From the NCBI GenBank assembly GCA_021604825.1, contig BQJS01000025.1:1-34813 (forward strand): a stretch of DNA of 34,813 nucleotides. Reading direction: 5' to 3'. Made by a program: the position numbers and the translations under genes. Positions within the stretch are counted from its first letter, which is position 1. Every line of letters begins with the position of its first letter. Shown one piece after another: positions 7,875 to 16,369 of the stretch. The notes beneath the pieces were generated by a model. The model saw nothing but the letters and a program-made list of their open reading frames with translations, ran no database searches and was not told where the DNA came from. This stretch comes from Phycisphaerae bacterium. Lineage in GTDB: Bacteria; Planctomycetota; Phycisphaerae; UBA1845.

Positions 7875-9596
7875 ATGGTCAAAGAGCTCGCCGGTGCATT
7901 TGAGCGCATCGCCGATCTGCTTGAGATTTCGGGAAGTGACGCCTTCCGCAGCAATTCCTATCGACGCGTCTCGCGCATCCTCAAAAACCTCACCGATGAT
8001 ATCGTGGCACTCAGAGAAGCCAACGTCATCGCCGAGATTCCCGGGATCGGTAAAAGCACCGCCGCCAAGATCGAGGAGTATCTCGATTCCGGCAAGATCA
8101 AAGTGCTCGAGGATCTTAAAAAGAAACTGCCCTCGGGGTTGCCCGACTTGCTGCGCATCCCCGGACTCGGGCCGAAGAAAATCGCGCTGTTCTACCGCGA
8201 ACTCGACGTCGAAAATTTCGATGACTTGGAGGCTGCGATCGAGGATGGAGCGCTTGCGAAGCTTGATGGCATGGGCGCGAAGAGCGTTCAGAAAATCGCC
8301 GACGGCATCGCTTTTCTGAAGACATCTTCGGGTCGCACGCCATTTGGGTTGGCGCTTCCGGTGGCAGAAGCGTTGGCCAACTATCTGCGCGAGTTTGGGA
8401 CCATCGAACAATTGGAAATCGCCGGTTCGCTTCGGCGCGGATGCGAAACGATCGGCGACATTGATTTGCTGTGTGCGCACGATGACGGTGAAGCACTAAT
8501 CAAACATTTCGTCGGGCATCCATCGGTCAAGCGCGTGTTGGCGTCCGGGGCGACGAAGGGTTCGATCACGATTCCAGTGCGCGACGAACGCGAGATTCAA
8601 GTGGACCTGCGGGTGGTGCCAGCTGACTCGTTTGGGGCAGCCCTCCAATACTTTACGGGCTCGCTCGATCACAACGTACACCTTCGAGGGCTGGCGCAGA
8701 AACAGGGACTGAAGCTGAACGAATGGGGCTTGTTCTCCGGCGAGGAATCTGTCGCAGGTGCTGAAGAATCAAGCATTTATGAAAAACTGGGCATCGTTTA
8801 TGTCCCACCGGAATTGCGGGAAGATCGCGGCGAGTTCGACCCGGATCTGAAAATCGATGAGCTCATTGCGATTGGCGATCTGCGCGGTGATTTGCACATG
8901 CACACCACGGCATCGGACGGCAAGAATTCCATTGAAGAGATGGCCAATGCTGCAATCGACTTGGGTTACGAATACATCGCCATCAGCGACCACAGTCAAA
9001 GCAGCGTGATCGCCAACGGTTTACCCGTCGACCGCATGTGGGAACACATCGATGCCATCCGCCAAGCCGACAAGAGCATCGACGGCATCAAGATCTTCGC
9101 AGCATGCGAGTGCGACATTTTGCCTGACGCGACGCTCGACTATCCCGATGACGTGTTAGCCGCCTGCGACCTGGTCGTGGCCAGCGTTCACTTCGCGATG
9201 ACGCGCAAGAAACCAAGCCCAACCGAGCGCACCATCGCCGCGATCGAAAATCCGTACGTCACCATTATCGGACATCCGACAGGGCGGTTGATTCACAAGC
9301 GCCCAGCGATGGATATGGACATTCCCACAATCATCGAAGCCGCAGTGAAGCACAGCACCGTGTTGGAGGTCAATTCATCGTGGCAGCGAATGGACCTCAA
9401 AGACGTTCATGTCAGGATGGCTGTCGATGCCGGCGTGAAAATTGCGATCGACACCGATGCCCACAGCACGGGCGACCTCTCGCGTATGCATTACGGGGTG
9501 CGAACAGCCCGGCGTGGTTTCGTCCGAAAACAAGATGTGGTCAACACATTGCCCCTCGCAGAACTGACGAAATGGCTGGCTAGTACCCGAGATTGA
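7875..9596 (+). CDS. polX: DNA polymerase X with 3'-5' exonuclease PHP domain (PolX)
   Basis: I choose ATG 7875 because GAGGAG (7861-7866) precedes it by 8 bases and because the resulting 573 residues match the usual bacterial PolX length; an upstream ATG at 7791 would add an unrelated 28-residue leader overlapping a hairpin. Domains in order: the helix-hairpin-helix 8-kDa-like region with three HhH turns (EIPGIGK about 54-60, RIPGLGPKK about 94-102, LDGMGAKSV about 130-138); the family X nucleotidyltransferase palm with GSLRRG (184-189), Asp195/Asp197 and a third Asp at about 244; and the C-terminal PHP domain starting GDLHMHTTASDG (338-349), with further His/Asp ligands (ISDHSQS, IGHPTGR, DTDAHS). 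Bacterial PolX fills short gaps in base excision repair, and its PHP domain gives Mn-dependent 3'-5' exonuclease and AP-site processing activity. Confidence 0.95.
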   Translation: MVKELAGAFERIADLLEISGSDAFRSNSYRRVSRILKNLTDDIVALREANVIAEIPGIGKSTAAKIEEYLDSGKIKVLEDLKKKLPSGLPDLLRIPGLGPKKIALFYRELDVENFDDLEAAIEDGALAKLDGMGAKSVQKIADGIAFLKTSSGRTPFGLALPVAEALANYLREFGTIEQLEIAGSLRRGCETIGDIDLLCAHDDGEALIKHFVGHPSVKRVLASGATKGSITIPVRDEREIQVDLRVVPADSFGAALQYFTGSLDHNVHLRGLAQKQGLKLNEWGLFSGEESVAGAEESSIYEKLGIVYVPPELREDRGEFDPDLKIDELIAIGDLRGDLHMHTTASDGKNSIEEMANAAIDLGYEYIAISDHSQSSVIANGLPVDRMWEHIDAIRQADKSIDGIKIFAACECDILPDATLDYPDDVLAACDLVVASVHFAMTRKKPSPTERTIAAIENPYVTIIGHPTGRLIHKRPAMDMDIPTIIEAAVKHSTVLEVNSSWQRMDLKDVHVRMAVDAGVKIAIDTDAHSTGDLSRMHYGVRTARRGFVRKQDVVNTLPLAELTKWLASTRD

Positions 9597-9934
9597 TTGC
9601 AGTATTCGCCCCACAAGCCCAAGCGGCGTCAGCCCACCCCTACTCACCCGAACAATCAAGAACGGTTCTTATCGGAATCGCCAACGCGTGGGGCTGGACG
9701 CATCGCGCAGGATGCGGCACCATGACGCTTGTTTGATCCGCCGAAACATGTTTGGCGGTTCAAGAAACGATTTCGTCGCCCTAAATTGGCCGATGACTTC
9801 GATGGACAATTCACGACAGATAGGCGTGTCAGACCTGATTGGCTCGGGGCCAATCCGTGGGTGATTCCCGAGTGACGGGTGCATTGCTGGCAGTCTGAAA
9901 TCGCGTCGAAATTTTTCGTCCATCGAGGTATAGC
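9597..9934. other. Intergenic region between polX and the antiporter gene
   Basis: About 340 bp with only shadow-type ORFs on the minus strand. One near-perfect palindrome (annotated separately at 9738-9758) is the only structured element I see. No clear intrinsic terminator follows polX. The antiporter promoter presumably lies here. Confidence 0.5.
9738..9758. promoter_or_regulatory. Palindrome upstream of the antiporter gene, possible operator
   Basis: CCGCC and GGCGG flank the core AAACATGTTT, giving a 10-bp-per-arm palindrome broken by one extra G. It lies about 175 bp before the antiporter ATG. The shape fits a dimeric regulator site; a terminator for polX is the other option, but no T-run follows. 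Confidence 0.28.
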
Positions 9935-11527
9935 ATGAGTACGGGAATGAGTCTGAACGTGCCGGTATCGCCTTCGCATCATGGGCCAACCCGCCTGGGA
10001 TTGCTTGATTGGATTGCCATTGCGGCAGCCGTCGGGATCTTGGGCTTTCTCATTTATCACCATGTCGCTCCGCATCATGACACGGTGGAGACGGCGCATG
10101 TGGCTCCGTTGGCCCATCCCGATGCCCATGGTGATACGCATGCCAAACCGCATGGCCCACCCGAAGGCTACTCATTGCCGCCGATCTGGGCATGCGCACC
10201 ATTCGTGGCAATTCTCCTTTGCATTGCTTTGTTGCCGTTGATTCCTGCGACGGAGCATTGGTGGGAGAGCAATAAGAATCGACTGGGCGTTTCGTTGGTG
10301 CTGGCGGCATTGACGCTGCTTTACTATGCACTCGTTCAACCGATGACCTACAACCACGCCACGATGCACACCTACTCGGGGGTGAAGAGCGTCATTCATA
10401 TCCTCGAACATGCGGTGTTGATTGAGTACATCCCGTTCATTGTTTTGCTGTTCAGTTTGTACGTGATTAGTGGCGGTATTTCGTTGAAAGGTGACCTGCC
10501 AGCCCACCCAGCCACCAACGCTGCGTTTTTGGGTGTCGGTGGATTGTTGGCAAGCTTCATCGGAACGACGGGGGCAAGCATGCTCTTGATCCGTCCGCTG
10601 CTGCAAACCAACTCGGAGCGACGCTACACCCGTCATACGGTGATTTTCTTTATCTTCCTGGTGAGTAATTGCGGTGGCTTGCTTCTGCCGATTGGTGATC
10701 CGCCATTGTTTTTGGGTTACCTGCGCGGGGTCGAATTCTTCTGGACGCTGGGGCTTGTCATGCCGTGGCTCCTGGTGAGCGCTTTGATCCTTGGTGTGTA
10801 CATTGTTTGGGATGTGATCGCCTATAAGAAAGAAAAGCCAGCTGACATCAAGACGGACGAAACGCGGGTCACGAAGTTGAAACTGGCTGGAAAAATAAAC
10901 TTCCTATACCTGCTCGGAATCGTCGCGTGCGTCGCGCTGATCGATCCTTCGAAAGAATTCCTTGGTCTTGGTTTCAAACCATTCCCGTTCATGCGTGAGT
11001 TGTGCATGATGGCCCTAGTGGGGTTGTCGTTGCTCACAACCAGTAAGAAGATTTACCAGGACAACCAGTTCAACTATCACGCGATCCTCGAAGTCGCGGC
11101 GCTGTTCATCGGTATTTTCATCTGCATGCAGGTTCCGATCGAAATCCTCAACGCCAAGGGAGCGGAACTCGGTCTGAGTAAGCCATGGCACTTCTTCTGG
11201 ACGACGGGTGGGTTGTCGGCATTCCTCGATAATGCTCCGACGTACGTGGTGTTCTTCGAGACGGCCAAGGTGCTGCCCGAAACCGGTGGTGCGGTCGTCC
11301 ATCTCAGCGAGACAGCCTCCATCGCAGAACCGCTGTTGGTTGCCATCTCATTGGGTGCGGTGTTCATGGGAGCGTTGACCTACATCGGCAACGGTCCGAA
11401 CTTCATGGTCAAGAGTATTGCCGAGCAGGGCGGCGTGAAGATGCCGTCGTTCTTCGGTTACATGAAGTACAGCTTCGGCGTGCTGGTTCCGATCTTTGTG
11501 GTCGTGATGTTCCTGTTCTTGCTGTAG
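9935..11527 (+). CDS. NhaD/CitMHS-like ion transporter (IT superfamily)
   Basis: This 530-residue polytopic membrane protein has about 12-13 hydrophobic helices. The conserved internal helices contain GTTGASMLLIRPLL (about 209-222) and SNCGGLLLPIGDPPLFLGYLRG (about 244-266). The second repeat has TTGGLSAFLDNAPTYVVFFETA and ALTYIGNGPNFMVKSIAEQ. These paired GTTGAS/GDPP and LDNAPTY/GNGPNFM motifs are typical of the IT superfamily (NhaD sodium/proton antiporters, ArsB, CitMHS_2). I therefore predict cation/proton exchange or organic-anion transport, with the substrate not resolved. Between helix 1 (about 24-42) and helix 2 (about 88-104) lies a loop rich in His (about 43-82, roughly 9-10 His) that could bind metal or sense pH. 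The start ATG 9935 has GAGG upstream; an in-frame ATG at 9947 is also possible. A terminator hairpin follows. Confidence 0.85.
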   Translation: MSTGMSLNVPVSPSHHGPTRLGLLDWIAIAAAVGILGFLIYHHVAPHHDTVETAHVAPLAHPDAHGDTHAKPHGPPEGYSLPPIWACAPFVAILLCIALLPLIPATEHWWESNKNRLGVSLVLAALTLLYYALVQPMTYNHATMHTYSGVKSVIHILEHAVLIEYIPFIVLLFSLYVISGGISLKGDLPAHPATNAAFLGVGGLLASFIGTTGASMLLIRPLLQTNSERRYTRHTVIFFIFLVSNCGGLLLPIGDPPLFLGYLRGVEFFWTLGLVMPWLLVSALILGVYIVWDVIAYKKEKPADIKTDETRVTKLKLAGKINFLYLLGIVACVALIDPSKEFLGLGFKPFPFMRELCMMALVGLSLLTTSKKIYQDNQFNYHAILEVAALFIGIFICMQVPIEILNAKGAELGLSKPWHFFWTTGGLSAFLDNAPTYVVFFETAKVLPETGGAVVHLSETASIAEPLLVAISLGAVFMGALTYIGNGPNFMVKSIAEQGGVKMPSFFGYMKYSFGVLVPIFVVVMFLFLL

Positions 11528-11555
11528 ACATCATCGACGGCGACATCAGACAATA

Positions 11556-11594
11556 GCCCGCGGTGCCTGGCGAAATGATCCAGGCGTCGCGGGC
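11556..11594 (+). terminator. Hairpin terminator after the antiporter gene
   Basis: GCCCGCGgtGCCTGG (11556-11570) pairs with CCAGGCgtCGCGGGC (11580-11594) as 7+6 bp with a 2x2 internal loop and a 9-base loop. It sits 29 bp after the antiporter stop and 40 bp before recO. Only TT follows the stem, so the U-tract is weak. Confidence 0.55.
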
Positions 11595-11635
11595 TTCACT
11601 ACGCGCGGACGGTTACCGTTGGTATCATCCATGGC

Positions 11636-12364
11636 ATGGCCATCATCAAGGACGACGCGGTGATCCTGCGCCGTCTGGACTATTCCGAATCCTCCCAAGT
11701 CTTGGCGGTGTTTACGCGCGCCCACGGTAAGGTGCGCCTGATCGCCAAGGGCATCAAACGCTCAACCAAGACCAAATTCGCGACCGGTATCGATCTGCTG
11801 GATATCGGACATTTAACGTTCTCTGCAAGACACGTCCGGCAGGAGGCATTGGCGACACTGACGGAGTGGGTTCAATCGCAGGCTGGGGCAGCTCTCCGCG
11901 ACGCGCTGGATCGCCTGTTGGCTGCACAGTACACGGCGTTCGTTGCGGCTGAGCTAACCGAAGACTGGGACCCCCATCCGGCGCTATACGACGGAATCTG
12001 CGAGACGCTGCGATCACTGGCCGATGGTGGTAGTCCGGTAAGTACACTTCTGACGTTTCAACGTTGTCTGCTTCAGGAAATCGGCTCGTTCCCGATTTTG
12101 GATCAATGCGTCGGGTGTCAGCGACCGGTCCCGGCTCATGGGGCGTTGTACTTTTCGTCGCTGGATGGCGGGGTGCTTTGTCGCGACTGCGAGAACGCCC
12201 GGTCCGAGAAGTGTGCGATCGACCGAACCACGCTCGCATGCATGAAGACTGCTTCCGGACCGGCTGATTCGGTGACCTCGGCATTTCGAGTTTTTGACTA
12301 TCACCTCTCACATCTGATGGGCAAACCCAACCCGCTGCTCCGCATGTTCATGTCCGCCTGTTAA
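11636..12364 (+). CDS. recO: DNA repair protein RecO
   Basis: This 242-residue protein starts at ATG 11636. The N-terminal OB-fold has the family's typical opening (AIIKDDAVILRRLDYSESSQVLAVFTRAHGKVRLIAKGIKR, described here in two parts: residues 2-19 and 20-42). A helical domain follows, then the zinc module CVGCQRP ... GGVLCRDCE (four Cys, about 158-184). RecO anneals SSB-coated single strands and, with RecR (with or without RecF), loads RecA at gaps. The gene lies between two hairpin structures and appears monocistronic. It is notable because recF is missing from the dnaA-dnaN-gyrB cluster 12 kb away; many bacteria work with RecOR alone. Confidence 0.93.
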   Translation: MAIIKDDAVILRRLDYSESSQVLAVFTRAHGKVRLIAKGIKRSTKTKFATGIDLLDIGHLTFSARHVRQEALATLTEWVQSQAGAALRDALDRLLAAQYTAFVAAELTEDWDPHPALYDGICETLRSLADGGSPVSTLLTFQRCLLQEIGSFPILDQCVGCQRPVPAHGALYFSSLDGGVLCRDCENARSEKCAIDRTTLACMKTASGPADSVTSAFRVFDYHLSHLMGKPNPLLRMFMSAC

Positions 12365-12454
12365 GCGCTCGTTTTCGGACGCGGGTCAACCACTTCTCAC
12401 ACCTCAACCCATTACCGTTTGAACGCGAACGCGTCCGAATACGCGCTGATTTTT
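12364..12454 (+). terminator. Large stem-loop with T-run directly after recO
   Basis: TTCGGACGCG (12374-12383) is the exact inverse of CGCGTCCGAA (12430-12439), and AGCGC (12364-12368) pairs with GCGCT (12443-12447), giving 5+10 bp around a 46-base loop. Five T residues (12450-12454) follow. It starts at the last base of the recO stop codon. It probably acts as a terminator or 3'-end stabiliser for recO, though the loop is unusually large. Confidence 0.4.
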
Positions 12455-12648
12455 GAACGCGCCCGCATTCGGGGGAGATTCCGGACGTTGGCTGCAACAG
12501 CGACGACCGAAAATGTCACGCGATAGTGCCACGATATGTCACTAAAGATTTTCTTTTACAAATCGTTTGCGTGTCATTTTTTTATATTTGAGTTTGCGAC
12601 TGTCCACTGGTTCCTGGCTAACGAGCCTCTTTTGGAAAGGTCGCAACG
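12455..12648 (+). promoter_or_regulatory. fliC: Flagellin upstream region; candidate sigma-28-like site
   Basis: This AT-rich leader contains TAAAGATT at 12543-12550, one base from the classical sigma-28 (FliA) -35 element TAAAGTTT. The expected GCCGATAA -10 about 11 bases later is poorly matched (ATCGTTTG). A sigma-28 promoter is expected for flagellin genes, but this assignment is weak. The RBS GGAAAGG lies just before ATG 12649. Confidence 0.25.
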
Positions 12649-14091
12649 ATGGGTCTAACAGCAACAAATCTAAACACAATGCAGTTGCTCAACATTGTCA
12701 ACAAGACATCGGGAGCACAAAGCAAAGCACTCACTCAACTCTCCACTGGTTTCAAAATCAACAAAGCATCAGACGATCCCGCCGGACTTATCGCTATTGA
12801 AAACTTCAACGCAGAATTAACCGCGGCCAACGCTGCGCTTGAAAATAATCAACGCTCGAATGCCCTGCTCTCTACCGCTGAAGGTGGACTCAATGAGATT
12901 TCCAGCCTCTTGCTGGAAGTTGAAAAACTCGCGGTAGCTTCTGTCAATGACGCATCGTTAAGCAACGCTGAACGCTCAGCCAACCAGGCACAGATCGACG
13001 CAGCCCTTGCCTCAATTGACCGAATTGCGAACACAACAACATTCAACGGCAAGAGCTTGTTGAACGGCTCGCAAGCCATTGACGCAACAGGCATCGCCGC
13101 CAACACCGTCGAAAACCTTCAAATCTACTCACGCGGTTCCAGCCCAAACGATGTCGATATCACAGCCGAAGTCACAACGGCATCCGCTGAAGCAAAAGCA
13201 ACAATCACATTGGCGTCAGGTGCCAAACTAACAGACGCTGAAACAACCCTTGAAATCCAGGGAACATTGGGAACAGCCACCGTCACCGTCGCACAGAATG
13301 GCATCGACAATGACATTCGCGATGCAATCAACAGCGTTACCGACATCACCGGTGTGCAAGCCGCCACCGTGGGTAACGACGTCGTTCTCAGCTCAGGCGA
13401 TGGCACAACCCTCGCAACCGGTAGCAGCGAAACCGTCTCGATGAAAGTCATATCCGGCGGAACCATGAGTTCCGGTGGAAACGTCATCGATCTTGATCGG
13501 CAGGAAGGTGTCGATGCAGTCCTTGATGTCAATGGCCGATCCATCACAGCCGACGGTGCGTTGGTTTCATACAACGAGGGCGGATACAGCCTTTCGTTCA
13601 ATCTCGGAACATCGCTCGACGCCGTTGGAAACACCGAAACGTTTACGGTCAAAGCAACAGGGGGAATGACCTTCCAGTTGGGCTCGGAAGCCAACACCCG
13701 CTCGACTCTGGGTATCGACGCAGTCACCTCCAGCCGGCTTGGCGAAACGGGCACAAACGGGACCTCCCTCGTTCAAATCCGTTCGGGCGGAACCGCCGAC
13801 CTCAATTCAAAGAGTGCGAATACATTGCAAGCCGTTCGTGGAGCAATCTCACAAGTCGCAGCGATCAAAGGCCGCATCGGTGGTTTCCAGAAGTTCCAGG
13901 TCGAAACATCGATCAACTCGCTGACCCAGCGAACAGAAGCGTTGACCGCTGCCAAGAGCGCCATCGCCGATACCGACTTCGCTGAAGCGTCGGCTGAACT
14001 GAATCGCCAGAGCGTGCTGCTCAACTCAGGCATCTCGTTGTTGGGTTTGGCCAATCAGCAAGCGAGCCAGATTCTTTCGCTCCTCGGATAG
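12649..14091 (+). CDS. fliC: Flagellin
   Basis: This 480-residue protein has both conserved flagellin ends. The N-terminal D0/D1 part (about 1-150) includes LSTGFKINKASDDPAGLIAIENF and NQAQIDAALASIDRIANTTTFNGKSLLNG. The C-terminal D1/D0 part (about 385-480) includes RIGGFQKFQVETSINSL, IADTDFAEASAELNRQ and LGLANQQASQILSLLG. These coiled-coil ends polymerise into the filament; no signal peptide is present, as expected for export by the flagellar type III system. The central variable region (about 165-375) is Thr/Ser-rich and has a flagellin hook IN-like segment (ITGVQAATVGNDVVLSSGDG). No chaperone, cap or other flagellar gene lies nearby, and the gene has its own strong terminator, so it is a monocistronic unit. 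Codon choice is more A/C-rich than in its neighbours, consistent with high expression. Confidence 0.95.
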   Translation: MGLTATNLNTMQLLNIVNKTSGAQSKALTQLSTGFKINKASDDPAGLIAIENFNAELTAANAALENNQRSNALLSTAEGGLNEISSLLLEVEKLAVASVNDASLSNAERSANQAQIDAALASIDRIANTTTFNGKSLLNGSQAIDATGIAANTVENLQIYSRGSSPNDVDITAEVTTASAEAKATITLASGAKLTDAETTLEIQGTLGTATVTVAQNGIDNDIRDAINSVTDITGVQAATVGNDVVLSSGDGTTLATGSSETVSMKVISGGTMSSGGNVIDLDRQEGVDAVLDVNGRSITADGALVSYNEGGYSLSFNLGTSLDAVGNTETFTVKATGGMTFQLGSEANTRSTLGIDAVTSSRLGETGTNGTSLVQIRSGGTADLNSKSANTLQAVRGAISQVAAIKGRIGGFQKFQVETSINSLTQRTEALTAAKSAIADTDFAEASAELNRQSVLLNSGISLLGLANQQASQILSLLG

Positions 14092-14144
14092 TCGAGGAAG
14101 TGAGCCCAGCGCCCGGCTAAGAATCCACTCCGGGCAAGAATAAT

Positions 14145-14189
14145 GATCGGCGGACCGAGCGGAGGGGCGGTCCGTCGATCTTTTGGTTT
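14145..14189 (+). terminator. Strong intrinsic terminator of the flagellin gene
   Basis: A 13-bp stem (14145-14157 with 14168-14180, one G-U pair) and a 10-base loop are followed by TTTTGGTTT. It lies 53 bp after the flagellin stop codon. Confidence 0.88.
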
Positions 14190-14335
14190 GGCACGTCTTT
14201 CCGCCCGCTTTCTGGGCCCCATAAACCACCAAAATCCCGGGCAAGCAAAGGACGCTTCGCGTTTGCCCGATGTAACTTCAGGGCTGCGCCTCCCCTTTCA
14301 AGAACCGGCGTACCAGCACTGGAATTGAGTTTGGG

Positions 14336-15253
14336 ATGAAGCAGAATCGAAACGCGCCATGCTCGTGTGGTAGTGGCCGAAAAGCCAAACATTGCTGCCT
14401 GCGGTCGGCTGCAGTGCGCCCCGCGGCTAAGCCCGGTTTGCGTGTCCCGATGAAAGTCATTCAGCGGTCGGAAGCGAAGGATGGCATCATCCGATCGTGT
14501 GACGGCTGCCAGGCCTGCTGTGCGGGGGCGTTGACAATTAACGACCCGGAATTGGTCGTCCCCCGTGGGCAACGATGTAGGAACCTCAACGAAACGGGTT
14601 GTTCGATCTACGGTTCGTCAAAGCCAAAAACATGCACAGGATTTATCTGCAACTATCTCGTCGAACCAGGCGGCCTCACCGAGGAGGATCGCCCTGATCG
14701 CGTCGGTGCCATCGTGCGACTTGTTCGCGATAGCAGGTTTGAACCGCCGATGGATCGGGTTGTTCATTTGAACGAATGCAAACCGGACGGGATGCAGAAA
14801 ATCCTTGCCAATCCGAATTGGGGTACGATCATTCGCAATGATTTGGTGGCTGGCATTCCCTTACTTTGTTCTTTTTGGGATGACCCGCAGGCGCAAGAGA
14901 TCGTCCACTTGCGATTCGTCGATGGGCAACTTCGATGCGAGCTGACGTCGTGCGATTCAGATGGTGCGCCCATTCTCCAAGTCGATGAGCCTTCCTATGA
15001 CGAACCCATCACCAAGGCGCTGATGATCCCGCAGAGTTTTGCGTTTGATGCGGCTGCATTGATTCAACAACTGGGCGACGATGCCAACCGAGTAATCGGC
15101 CCATCGGCACCGTCCAGTACAGATCGCCCGCTGTGCTTCTGGTTTACCCGCCGGCAAGCGATGTTTGCAAAAAGGGCGCTGCAGTTGATCCATGAAGGTC
15201 CGACGGAATTTGGCGAGACGCACGCCAACGTTCTCGCACTGCAACCGTCGTAG
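14336..15253 (+). CDS. SEC-C zinc motif fused to a YkgJ-like CxxCxxCC metal-cluster domain
   Basis: This 305-residue soluble protein begins with a SEC-C motif, CxC...HCC (Cys9, Cys11, His19, Cys20), the same zinc knuckle that ends SecA. A cysteine cluster domain of YkgJ/CxxCxxCC type follows: CDGCQACC at 55-62, then Cys82, CSIY at about 90, TCTGFIC at about 100-106. In this widespread family the cysteines are thought to bind a metal (zinc or iron-sulphur), but the biochemical role is poorly defined. The remaining about 190 residues are not recognised. The gene follows the flagellin terminator at about 145 bp and therefore probably has its own promoter. The start ATG 14336 lacks a strong RBS, but the SEC-C motif needs this N-terminus. 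Confidence 0.82.
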   Translation: MKQNRNAPCSCGSGRKAKHCCLRSAAVRPAAKPGLRVPMKVIQRSEAKDGIIRSCDGCQACCAGALTINDPELVVPRGQRCRNLNETGCSIYGSSKPKTCTGFICNYLVEPGGLTEEDRPDRVGAIVRLVRDSRFEPPMDRVVHLNECKPDGMQKILANPNWGTIIRNDLVAGIPLLCSFWDDPQAQEIVHLRFVDGQLRCELTSCDSDGAPILQVDEPSYDEPITKALMIPQSFAFDAAALIQQLGDDANRVIGPSAPSSTDRPLCFWFTRRQAMFAKRALQLIHEGPTEFGETHANVLALQPS

Positions 15254-15402
15254 CAAACCTTAAATCCCCTCATCCATCGAATCCCGACGTTGAACACGAC
15301 GAATTGACCAACCGCGTTGTGATGAATAAATCACCCGACTAGACTATTGATCAAACGTTGGGTGATTGGAAATTCTGATTCTAGAAGCTGAGGAGTTCGT
15401 CG

Positions 15403-15870
15403 ATGCGTCAATTCTTGATGGCGGTGATATTGTGTGCGGTGGTTTGTGGCGTCACACTGGTTTCAACGGGTGGAGAAAATCAGCCTGGCGTGCCCAAAGA
15501 CATGACCCAATACTTCGTTGGGGTCCTCTATCGAGGTGAAAAATGGTCACCGCAAGTGACCGAGGAAGTGACGGAGCTTCAAAAAGCCCATCTCGCCAAC
15601 ATTGGACGACTGGCCGACGAACGCAAGCTGGTGATGGCTGGCCCATTTGGTGACGGCGGCGACATGCGTGGGTTGTTCTTCTTTGACGTCAAGACCATGG
15701 AAGAAGCGCAGAAACTCGTCGACACCGACCCCGCCGTCAAAGCCGGTCGACTCCGTGTCGAGTTGCACCCGTGGTGGGGGCCCACGTCACTTCGTAGGGT
15801 GCTTGACGACATGGTCAACAAGACCGATGACGCCAAGCCAAAGACCGAGGCCAAAGTCGATTCCCCTTAG
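15403..15870 (+). CDS. Secreted YciI-like (YCII superfamily) protein
   Basis: The protein is 155 residues. Residues 1-23 form a signal peptide or membrane anchor (RQFLMAVILCAVVCGVTLVSTGG). The following domain (about 35-130) has YCII features: YFVGVLYRG, then LQKAHLANIGRLADERKLVMAGPFGDGGDMRGLFFFDV, described by its central His (about 67) and GPFGDGG turn, and TMEEAQKLVDTDPAVKAGRLRVELHPWW. YCII domains are ferredoxin-like dimers, usually cytoplasmic, with a conserved His-Asp pair and an uncertain enzymatic role; export of one is less common. The C-terminus is Lys/Asp-rich. RBS GAGGAG lies just upstream of ATG 15403. It converges with the TRASH-like lipoprotein gene, with only 31 bp between stops. 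Confidence 0.82.
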   Translation: MRQFLMAVILCAVVCGVTLVSTGGENQPGVPKDMTQYFVGVLYRGEKWSPQVTEEVTELQKAHLANIGRLADERKLVMAGPFGDGGDMRGLFFFDVKTMEEAQKLVDTDPAVKAGRLRVELHPWWGPTSLRRVLDDMVNKTDDAKPKTEAKVDSP

Positions 15871-15901
15871 GGCGACGAACGACCGATTTGCTCTACCACA
15901 A

Positions 15902-16219
15902 TTAGCCCTTGGGTAGCACCTTCAGCGGGTCTTTTGCGCACATGTCTTTGCACTTCGACGAACAGAAGTGCATGGTATAGCCTTCCAGCTTCAACTCGTT
16001 TTCAGCTTTGCCGTCCATTCGCAAGGCGCAGGTCGCGCACTTGCCGACGATTTTGTCGGTCGTCCCGTCGGCTGCGTCTGCCGATGCCAGGCGTGCTATC
16101 AATTCACCCTTCTGATCTGCGGGCACTTCCTTGGGGGCTTTGTCTTTGCTGCACGCTCCGAGAATCAGGAGGCTGGCGAGACAAACGGTTTGTATTGTTC
16201 GCAATAGGTCTTGAGACAT
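15902..16219 (-). CDS. Small lipoprotein with TRASH/YHS-like metal-binding motif
   Basis: Starting at ATG 16219, the protein is 105 residues. A lipoprotein signal peptide (about 1-22) ends at lipobox LGAC, with Cys23 as the lipidation site. After a charged linker, the mature part carries CATC (Cys61, Cys64) and HFCSSKC (His84, Cys86, Cys90). The spacing and the phrase GYTMHFCSSKC resemble YHS/TRASH domains, which bind copper or other heavy metals. A periplasmic or outer-membrane metal sensor or chaperone role is inferred. A longer in-frame reading from 16366 would bury the signal peptide and is rejected. The TGA-interrupted membrane-protein gene lies 150 bp upstream on the same strand. Confidence 0.78.
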   Translation of the reverse strand: MSQDLLRTIQTVCLASLLILGACSKDKAPKEVPADQKGELIARLASADAADGTTDKIVGKCATCALRMDGKAENELKLEGYTMHFCSSKCKDMCAKDPLKVLPKG

Positions 16220-16369
16220 GTTGTTGAGCTCACTTTCTTGAAGGCAGGGGTTGTGCGTCCGCGCCACCATCGCGCGAAACACGTCTGAGCGTAGCGACCT
16301 GTTCTCGTCGCAACAAGGGGCCCATGACAAGAATTGACGAAACCGGCGGAGGCCCCAACCAACCAATCC

